Source: Hevea brasiliensis
Taxonomy: Eukaryota > Streptophyta > Magnoliopsida > Malpighiales > Euphorbiaceae
Assembly (NCBI RefSeq): GCF_030052815.1
Contig: NC_079494.1
Coordinates: 38,364,467 to 38,428,466, forward strand
Length of the DNA: 64,000 nucleotides
Direction: 5' to 3'
Shown: piece after piece, positions 56,760 to 64,000 of the stretch
How the letters are laid out: each line of letters starts with the position of its first letter
How positions within the stretch are numbered: the first letter of the stretch is position 1
Translations under genes and position numbers: made by a program
The notes under the pieces: generated by a model
What the model was told of the DNA's origin: nothing
The model's database searches: none
The model's input: only the letters and a program-made list of their open reading frames with translations

Positions 56760-57225
56760 ATAAGAAATTAAAATGCTAGAAAATTAAAATCAACTTAGAT
56801 CAAGGAACCAGAGGTTGATAACAGAAAATTTAAAACGCTGAAAAATTAAAATCAACTTAGATCAAGGAACCAGAGGTTGATAACAGGAAATTTAAATTGC
56901 TGGAAAATTAAAATCAACTTAGATCAAGGAACCAGAGGTTGATAACAGGAAATTTAAATTGCTGGAAAATTAAAATCAACTTAGATCAAGGAACCAGAGG
57001 TTGATAACAGAAAATTTAAAACGCTGGAAAATTAAAATCAACTTAGATCAAGGAACCAGAGGTTGATAACAGGAAATTTAAATTGCTGGAAAATTAAAAT
57101 CAACTTAGATCAAGGAACCAGAGGTTGATAATAGAAAATTTAAAACACTGGAAAATTAAAATCAACTTAGATCAAGGAACCAGAGGTTGATAACAGGAAA
57201 TTTAAATGCATGAAATTAAAAACAA
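56760..57225 (-). repeat. seven 62 bp tandem repeats between pol and the PPT of C
   Basis: CAACTTAGATCAAGG recurs at 56791, 56853, 56915, 56977, 57039, 57101 and 57163, an unbroken period of 62 bp. Two unit types are mixed, ending ...AAAACGCTG or ...AAATTGCTG, in an irregularly alternating order. Such arrays between pol and the 3' LTR are known from Tat-clade elements. No coding potential. Confidence 0.92.
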
Positions 57226-57386
57226 CTTACAAAGCAAGCCTAATCTCGACACAAGAAGTTCTTCCCCGATGAAGTGTACTTAACAGGATCCCGAAAGCCG
57301 ATGATTAATGGAGGACGAGTTACAAGACTTGGCCTACGACCTCATTTCTTCGGATGCCCCTTGACTTTCTTCTTATTTTGCGAAAA

Positions 57387-58000
57387 GCGCCCTTGCGGGT
57401 TTTCACTTTCCCTTCGTCCATTTGACTAGAAGCGCCCTTCCAGGTTTTCAACTCTATTTTTTTTTTTTTTTTAGGCCATTCCCTGCAAATCTCATAGTAA
57501 AGTACGTGAGATTATCAATTTCAAATCCAAATCTTATAGCAAAATATTTAAATGATTAATAGCGCATCAGGTAAAAAGATTAAAGAAGGACAATGTTAGA
57601 GAAGGAAAGATAAAAGCAAAGAGATAGAAAAATATGACTTTATTATGGTTCTAGGAAATAAAGATACAGTGTCAAAGGAGAAGGGTACAAGGATAGATCT
57701 CACATATTCCTTGTAGTTAGCTTTGAAGTCTTTTAACTGCCATTATTTCAAGTACTCTGAAGCCTCATGCCATAACGGTTTATTTCCATCCTTGGTTTCA
57801 TTGCCCCGTTCCTTATTTCTCCTTTTTGGTTCTTGGGATGCCCTTTCGGGTTTTCACCCTTAGATTTTTTTTTTTTTTGCTCGCTTTTTCAGGACGCCCT
57901 TTCGGGTTTTCATCGTTCACTCATTTTACAGAAAGCGCCCTTCAAGGGTTTTCACCTTCTTTCACACATTTTGCTAGGAGCGCCCTTTCGGGTTTTCACC
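57387..58000 (-). repeat. six dispersed hairpin modules with GNRA-type loops after the pol stop of C
   Basis: On the element strand the core is GTGAAAACCC-GAAA-GGGCGC. Copies lie at 58000-57980, 57956-57935, 57915-57895, 57859-57839, 57452-57432 and 57406-57387. Loops read GAAA in three copies, GCAA in one and GGAA in one, all GNRA; one copy (57935-57956) has TTGAA instead. Modules are separated by T/A-rich runs, including long poly-A on the element strand (for example 58008-58033). Confidence 0.75.
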
Positions 58001-58029
58001 CCTACCTTTTTTTTTTTTTTTTTTTTTTT

Positions 58030-59349
58030 TTAAGCATAGTATCTCTTGACTGTGTCAACATTCACTGGTCTTGGGAACTCTTCGCCGTCCATGTGGGTCA
58101 AGATCAAGGCTCCGCCAGAAAATGCCTTTTTAACCACATAAGGTCCCTCGTAAGTTGGTGACCATTTGCCCCGGGGATCGTTTTGAGTTGGCAACACTTT
58201 CTTCAGAACTAGGTCCCCGGGTTGAAATTCGCGAGGGAGAACACTTTTGTCAAATGCCCTAGCCATTCTTCTCTGGTACAACTGCCCATGACATGCTGCT
58301 GCTAGCCTCTTCTCATCTAGCAAATTTAATTGGTCCAACCTTGACTGGATCCATTCTGACTCATCAATCCCCGATTCTTTTAGAATTCTTAGAGAAGGAA
58401 TTTCTACCTCAATAGGTAATACAGCCTCTATCCCATAAACCAATGAATAAGGAGTTGCACCGGTTGAGGTCCTTACAGAAGTCCGATATGCGTGAAGAGC
58501 GTAGGGAAGCATATCATGCCAATCCCTATATGTGACCGTCATTTTCCGAATTATCCTCTTGAGATTTTTGTTTGCGGCTTCCACTGCTCCATTCATCTGG
58601 GGACGGTATGGGGAGGAATTGAGATGTCGAATCTTGTATTGATCACATAACTTCTGGATCTTTGGGCCATTCAAGTTCTTGGCGTTGTCAGTGACAATTT
58701 CATTGGGGAGACCGTGCCGGCAGATAATATAATTTCTGAGGAATTTGAGAAATGTGTTCTGTGTAATATGAGCATATGATGTCGCTTCGACCCATTTAGA
58801 GAAATAATCGATAGCCACCAGGATAAATCTATGCCCATTGGATGCCTTAGGGTTGATGGGACCAATCACATCGATGCCCCACATTGCGAAAGGCCATGGC
58901 GAAATGAGATTGAACAGTTGGTGAGGCGAAACATTTATCGGATCCGCATAGATTTGACACTTATGGCACTTCCGAAAATACTCGATGCAGTCCTTTTCCA
59001 TGGTAATCCAAAAATATCCCCATCGCATGATTTGCTTAGCCATCATATGCCCATTAGCATGGGTGGCACAGTTCCCTTCATGAGTCTCGAAAAGGATTTT
59101 CTTCGCCTCTTTTGCATCCACACATCTCAACAATTCGCCGCTGGAGCTCCTTTTGTATAGGATTTCTCCACTGGGGAGGTATCCCAATGCTAGTCTCCGA
59201 ATCATCCTCCTTTCGTTCTTGCTCGCCCTTGGAGGGAATTCTCTGGTTCTGATGTAGAGCAAGATGTCATGGTACCAAGGTTTACTATCAGGTTCTTCTT
59301 CGATCATGAAGTAGTAAGTAAGCTCACTTCTTGCTTTAATCTTTAGCAC
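58030..59349 (-). pseudogene. C integrase (C-terminal part of pol)
   Basis: A 439-codon open stretch in the same frame as the RNase H segment upstream, separated only by TAG 59350. The zinc-binding domain (residues ~90-131: H90, H97, C128, C131) is complete. The core has D160 (GIDVIG), D221 (VTDNAKN) and E257 (NGAVEAANK), so the DDE triad is intact. The C-terminal part (GDLVLKKVLP, GPYVVKKAF) has the usual GPF/Y-like fold and no chromodomain, as expected for Tat. It ends YYA-TAA at 58030. As a domain it looks undamaged; it is lost only through upstream stops. Confidence 0.88.
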
Positions 59350-60440
59350 CTAGGTCGTTTGTCCTTCTTCCATTTGAGCCATAACAGCCAGGGTGGCTAA
59401 GGCATCTGCAAACTGATTTTTGTCTCGACTAAGGTGAGTGAAAGAGATTTCTTCAAATTTCTTAATCAGCTCCAGTAAGTACTTATGATATGGGATTAGC
59501 TTCGAATCCTTAGTTTGCCATTCTCCCTTGACTTGGTAAATGATCAGAGCTGAGTCTCCATACACCTCCAACTTTCTGATTTTCATTTCGATAGCAGCTT
59601 GTAGACCCATTACACAAGCTTCATATTCCGCGATGTTGTTGGTGCAGTCAAATCTCAACTTGATAGCTATCGGAAAGTGTTTCCCATACGGGGATACCAA
59701 TACAGCTCCGATTCCATTACCGGACAAATTGACAGCTCCGTCGAAATACATTTCCCAAACATTAGCTGGCTCTTCTTCTCCGCAGTCTACTTCATTAATA
59801 TGCTCGTCAGGGAACTCAAAATCCAGAGCTTCATAATCCTGGATGGGGTTTTCTGCTAAGAGATCAGCGATCATGCTACCCTTTACCGCTTTCCGGGTCA
59901 TATATACAATGTCATACTGGGAGAGTATGACCTGCCACTTGGCTATCCTTCCTGGCACGAATGGGATTTCGAATACATACTTGATAGGATCCATTCTGGA
60001 AATGAGCCATGTCTTGTGATTCAACAAGTAGTGCTTGAGGCGATTCGCTGTCCAGGCTAGTGCGCAGCAAGTCTTCTCTAGGAAAGAATACTTTGACTCA
60101 CAATCATTGAACTTTTTGCTCAGGTAATAAATAGCTCTTTCCTTCTGGCCGGTGTCATCATGTTGTCCCAAAACACATTCCATTGAGTTTCTTTGGGTCG
60201 CCATATCTGAGAATCAAAGGCCTTCCGATTTGGTGGAACCAATCTTGAGTGGGTTTGTGAGTCTTGCTTGATTTTCTCAAAAGCCTCTTGGCAAACTGAA
60301 TCCCATTGAGTGGTGTTATTCTTTCGGAGTAGTCTAAAGATAGGCTCAGCCTTAGCGGTGAGATTGGAGATAAACCTTGATATGTAGTTCAATTTCCCCA
60401 AGAAACTGCGTACCTCCCTTTCTGTTTTTGGGGATGGCAT
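59350..60440 (-). pseudogene. C RNase H and archaeal-type RNase H
   Basis: The RT connection and first RNase H begin at 60440 (REVRSFLGKLNYISRF). A frameshift at about 60200-60240 moves to the frame read from 60204 (VLGQHDDTGQKERAIYYLSKKF, then CCALAWTANRLKHYL). The archaeal-type RNase H (residues ~148-275 of that frame) has all four acidic positions: MYFDGA (D155), NIAEYEA, VYGDSAL and FADALA. This second domain marks the Tat clade. The segment ends with TAG at 59350, where Gln is expected (CAG-to-TAG). Confidence 0.88.
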
Positions 60441-60452
60441 TTCTTGAATGGC

Positions 60453-61458
60453 TCAGACTTTGTCCGGATCAACTTCTATTCCCTTCTCGCTCACTATGAA
60501 GCCCAACAATTTCCTAGATCTAGCTCCGAATATGCATTTGGCAGGGTTCAGTTTCAGCTGATATTTCCTGAGTCTCTCGAATACTTTCCTCATCACCTGC
60601 ACATGGCTCTCCTCTCCCCGGGATTTGATAATCATATCATCCATGTAGACCTCCACTTCTTTATGCATCATATCATGGAATAATGTGACCATGGCGCGTT
60701 GGTAGGTGGCTCCAGCATTCTTTAATCCAAAAGGCATGACCCGATAGCAAAATACCCCCCATTGAGTGATAAAATCAGTTTTCTCCTTATCTCCCTCATC
60801 CATTGGGATTTGATTGTACCCTAATGCCCCATCGATGCACGAACATCTGCCCAATCCCGCAACATTGTCTACTAACACATCAATGTGAGGGAGAGGGAAA
60901 TCATCTTTCAAGCTTGCTTTATTAAGATCCCTGTAGTCAACACATACCCTAACTCTCCCGTCCTTCTTCATTACTGGGACAACGTTAGCTATCCATTGGG
61001 GATATTTGACTACTTCCAGGAATCCAGCATCATACTGTTTCTTGACCTCATCCCTAACTTTGAGCAATGTGTCAGGATTCATTCTTCTTAGCTTCTGCTT
61101 TACCGGGACTGTCCCCGGAATTAGGGGAATTTTATGCGTCACTATCTGGGGGTCCAAACCAACCATATCATCATAGCTCCATGAAAATACATCTAGGAAT
61201 TCCCTGAGCAAACTGATCATATTTCCCAATTCTTCATTTTCCACTACCTTAAGTTCCCTTTTCACTTCTTCTGTGCCTAAGTTTATGGTATGCGTTTTGT
61301 CTCCACAAGGCACTAGGGAAGGTTCATCCCTTTCATCCCTTTCTTCTGTGAGCTCCACCTCAGAATCACTTGAAGTAATGGCAGTTATGGGGATTTCAAA
61401 GTTAACCAGAGGAATTTCTGAGTCTATTGAATTATTAGGTGTTAATTGATGAATGGTC
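60453..61458 (-). pseudogene. C reverse transcriptase (exon after the intron)
   Basis: Exon 2 is predicted to start at 61458. A long open frame includes RVCVDYRDLNKASLKDDFPL, SCIDGALGYNQI (first catalytic Asp), WGVFCYRVMPFGLKNAGATY and EVYMDDMIIKS (catalytic YMDD). It ends DPDKV-TGA at 60455-60453, where Arg (CGA) is usual, and continues in the same frame after it. The linker before RT is acidic (ELTEERDERDE). RT itself looks intact. Confidence 0.9.
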
Positions 61459-61643
61459 CTGAATGAACGAAAATAGAATGCATTATAAGGATGGGATTCA
61501 AATGGAGAGCAAAAAAAAGAATTGGAAATAAATGCGCTATTAATTCATTAAAAATTTATGGCATAAGAAAAGGGTCCATTTACAATGTTACACTTGCCAC
61601 CATGGACAAAATGATCAAGTGTAGATAACCAAAGGTACTTTAC
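61459..61643 (-). other. predicted 185 nt intron between protease and RT of C
   Basis: On the element strand the donor is GA|GTAAAGTACC (61643) and the acceptor TTCGTTCATTCAG|GA (61459), preceded by a pyrimidine-rich run. 185 is not a multiple of three, and removal joins the upstream frame (…DIPVLNFE) to the RT frame (TIHQLTPNN…) exactly. The unspliced stretch has stops in all useful frames. Ogre elements are known to carry an intron at this place, spliced from part of the RNA. Confidence 0.78.
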
Positions 61644-61984
61644 TCGAAATTAAGTACAGGGATGTCCTCTGCTGTCTAGTTGTCCAACTCTTGCCCCTCA
61701 GCTATTGGCGAGACCAGAGCCTCATACAAGGAATCTAGGTGGATGACGTCGATGGATGGTTCATCAGGTGATTCTTCAACCTCTGTCGGATTTTCGATGA
61801 CCGGTTTAGTGAAGACCTCTGTGATTCTCGGGACTACTTTCATTCTCCCGACTTTCTGGTCATATCTCTGATCCCGAAGTCTGTTCCTCATCCAAAATTG
61901 CCCATCCATGAAGGCGTCCTCCTCATAACCCAAACTGCAACGGCCTACCTTCTGGATAGCCGGTATAGGTTCCACAATCCCTTA
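61644..61984 (-). pseudogene. C pol segment after the protease (exon before the intron)
   Basis: Follows the G-patch-like end of the protease frame after TAA 61984-61982 (Gln expected; CAA-to-TAA). It encodes a conserved-looking linker (EPIPAIQKVGRCSLGYEEDAF, DVIHLDSLYEALVSPI, GQELDN) and has TAG at 61678-61676 where Trp (TGG) is expected, then runs to the intron donor. No catalytic motif. It would join protease and RT in the spliced polyprotein. Confidence 0.8.
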
Positions 61985-63040
61985 TAATGTGGCGCCTAGG
62001 CCTTTGCCTTCTTCATATCCATTCTTCGACATTATCTTGGCTACCATAGCCATAGCCCCTTCATTTCTGGTTCCTTGTAGTTCAAGGGCCTGGAAGGAGC
62101 TTTCCAACGACTCCTCAGCCGCTTCCACATAAGGAAGTGATTGTGGCTTGGTGACCAAAATGGCTTCTTCCCCTCTCACAGTGATGATTTTGCCGTCCAT
62201 GATGTACTTTATCTTCTGATGCAAGGTTGAAGGAACGGCATTCGCTGAATGGATCCACGGCCTCCCCAGCAACATAGTGTAGGCCGGTTCAATGTTCATC
62301 ACCTGGAATGTGACGTTGAAGGTGCATGCGCCAATTTGAAGTGGCAAGTCGATGTCTCCCAACACTTCTCTTCTTGTACCGTCAAAGGCTCTTACCACCA
62401 TAGCACTTTGACGTATATCTGATTGGTCAACTGGCAGCCTAGCCAAGGTAGCACTAGGCAGTACATTGAGGGCTGATCTGTTATCAATTAGGACCTTGGC
62501 CACTATACAACCTTTACATTTCACTGTCACATGGAGGGCTTTAGTGTGTGCCAAGCCTGCAGGATCTATCTCTTCTTCAGAAAAGGTAACAAAACTGGAT
62601 GCCTGGATTTGTCCCACTATTTTCTCGAACTGCCCCGGTGTGATGTCAGGGTTCACAAAGGCCTGATCCAGAATTTTCTGCAGGGCCTGACGGTGCACCT
62701 CAGAGCTCAAAATCAGCGATAACAGTGATATTCGGGCAGGTGTCTTTCTCAACTGTTCCACCACATCATACTCACTCTGCTTCATTATTTGGAGCAACAA
62801 CTCCTCCTCTTCTTTAGGCCCGATGAGCTCTACTTCCCCCGTTTTCTCATCTTCTGTACTCTGCTGTAATTCTCCCATTTTTACTTTCCCCTTCTTCTTT
62901 TCTTTCTCTTCGTTCCTGTAACATCTCCCACTTCGAGTTATAAACTCGACTTCTTGTTCAGGTGGGGAGGATTTTGTGGTAGCGACGGGCTGAGGATTAG
63001 GTTGGGGAGTAGTATTACTGGTAGGTCCGGCGTAAGTCAT
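61985..63040 (-). pseudogene. C protease with G-patch-like tail
   Basis: A 352-codon open stretch. After a low-complexity charged region (residues ~30-85) comes the aspartic protease: VLIDNRSALNVLP, with the catalytic Asp at residue 186 (codon near 62485). Tat proteases usually read DNGSALN; here Gly is replaced by Arg, probably inactivating. LGRPWIHSANAVPSTLHQK follows. The C-terminus MSKNGYEEGKGLG is G-patch-like, a feature of Tat/Ogre elements. It is in the same frame as gag, so gag and pol may be one polyprotein. Confidence 0.82.
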
Positions 63041-64000
63041 TCTGAAGTGCTCATGGGGAGTGAAGCACGGTTTTGGAAATGCCAGAGGTGAAGTAAGATT
63101 AGGAGCCTGCGTACTGCTTGATGCTCCTTGGGTGAAAACTTGGAAATTGTAGTTCCAAGGGACAGCATGAGTATTTGTGACTGGGAGCTGAGGCGGGGTT
63201 CAGATAATCGTTACTGGTGGTGAGGGCATTGGGGCATTGGGGACAGAGAAGGTTAATCTAAGATTGGGGGTAGAGGTATTCTGGCCAAACCTGGCGGTAT
63301 TTACTTCACCCTCCACTTTTGATCTCCTTTGGCATCTTAAAATTTTAAGGGAAAGCAAATTCTGGACCTCTTGCCGAAATCCCTCACAGTCTTGCAGCTC
63401 ATGATCAACTGTCCCTCCATGGTAAGAACATCCCGTACCTTCTTCTGATTCCGATACCTGAGGGTAAAGGTAACCTTCCCTCACCGCCATGGCAAAGATT
63501 TCCTCAAAGTGAGGAATCAGCTCTTCTACCTCTGGTGCCAACCTCTCTCCATCCAGTTCTATCATATTCACTCCATTGCCCGCATTATGATTGGGCAACG
63601 TGTTTGAGGTAACATTGGGGAAGGAACCATTTCCCTCAATCTTCAACCACCCGTTCCGGATTAAAGCATGCACTCTCCCACTGAGTGCCCCACAGTTGTC
63701 AGTTGAATGCCCTTGTGCCCCTTCATGATATTCACAACGGGCAGTGGCATCATACCACCTAGGGTATGGTGGCTGAATTGGGTCTAGGGGAACTGGTACA
63801 ATCTGGTTTATACCGATGAGGTATCGGTATATTTCACTGAGTGGGAGGGAAAGGGGTGGATCAGGGTTTCTTGGTGGTCTTGGATTATTTTGAGGTGGCC
63901 TTGGTTGGGTAGGTGGAGGAGGTGGTCTGGGTTGGTAATTTGTAGGTGGGTATTGCGGGCGTAGGTGTGGATAATTTGGGAAAGGAGGTGGAATGTTTGC
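63041..64000 (-). pseudogene. C gag, C-terminal part, open to the window edge
   Basis: Read from 64000 in the protease frame: a Pro/Gln/Arg-rich segment, then PLSLPLSEIYRYLIG, then CEYHEGAQGHSTDNC, then VHALIRNGWLKIEGNG, a second CSYHGGTVDHELQDC, and a TGA at 63202-63200 (CGA-to-TGA likely). The two Cys/His motifs share the spacing C-X2-H-X5-H-X4-C, a zinc-finger variant typical of Tat-clade gag instead of CCHC. The capsid domain lies right of the window. The frame after the TGA continues into the protease without a shift. Confidence 0.85.

Larger units (their letters stand above)
50593..64000 (-). mobile_element. C: Tat/Ogre-like Ty3/gypsy element, 3' part with 3' LTR
   Basis: On the - strand from the right edge: gag, protease, G-patch region, an intron, RT, RNase H, archaeal-type RNase H, integrase, a repeat-rich non-coding stretch, PPT and a ~6 kb LTR. 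The second (archaeal) RNase H is the mark of the Tat clade, and an intron between protease and RT is characteristic of Ogre. All coding segments but one step share a single frame once the intron is removed. The LTR carries a gene on the opposite strand. The 5' LTR and PBS are outside the window. C is inserted in the A3 LTR; left flank ATTGT (50588-50592) is the predicted target duplication. Confidence 0.9.

Noticed and set aside
56760..57225. Regular 62 bp array considered as CRISPR-like
   Set aside because: Units are contiguous with no unique spacers, and the context is a plant retrotransposon.

Overview
This is plant nuclear DNA made almost entirely of nested LTR retrotransposons. The evidence is the gag, protease, RT, RNase H and integrase domains of plant Ty1/copia and Ty3/gypsy lineages, primer-binding sites matching initiator-Met tRNA (TGGTATCAGAGC), an AT-rich composition, a chromodomain integrase (Tekay-like chromovirus), and a Tat/Ogre-type element with an archaeal-type RNase H. 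I recognise no host gene, tRNA, rRNA or CRISPR array. A eudicot is likely; I cannot name the species.

Layout. (1) 1-5060: 3' part of a decayed copia element (copia-1, + strand) ending in a 2.1 kb LTR. (2) 5061-11872: a second copia element of the same family on the - strand (copia-2), with gag, leader, PBS and 5' LTR present but cut in RNase H exactly where the copia-1 LTR ends. (3) 11873-12489: Ty3/gypsy RT fragment (D). (4) 12490-31021: LTR of gypsy family B (copy B1), split by family A copy A2 (LTR only), which is itself split by A1, a complete 12.5 kb family A chromovirus on the - strand with target-site duplication CATAC. (5) 31022-50592: A3, a second family A element on the + strand. 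Its 5' LTR holds a 4.55 kb solo B LTR (B2, TSD CGACT), and its 3' LTR holds a 3.7 kb solo A LTR (A4, TSD AGGTT). (6) 50593-64000: C, a Tat/Ogre-like element on the - strand with a ~6 kb LTR, running off the right edge.

Inferred insertion order: D, then B1, then A2 and A3, then A1 into A2, and B2, A4 and C into A3. Copia-2 entered D and copia-1 entered copia-2. No element looks autonomous now. Most in-frame stops in C and many in A3 are explained by C-to-T (or G-to-A) changes, as expected for methylated, silenced DNA.

The most interesting points are: an intron-containing antisense gene with its own TATA box inside the LTR of C; an in-frame Ogre-type intron between protease and RT; an array of hairpins with GNRA-type loops after the pol stop of C; covarying hairpins shared by the A and B LTRs; two independent insertions 11 bp apart in LTR coordinates (B2 and A4); an in-frame 438 bp RNase H duplication in A1; and a 23 bp repeat in copia gag that rotates through all three reading frames.
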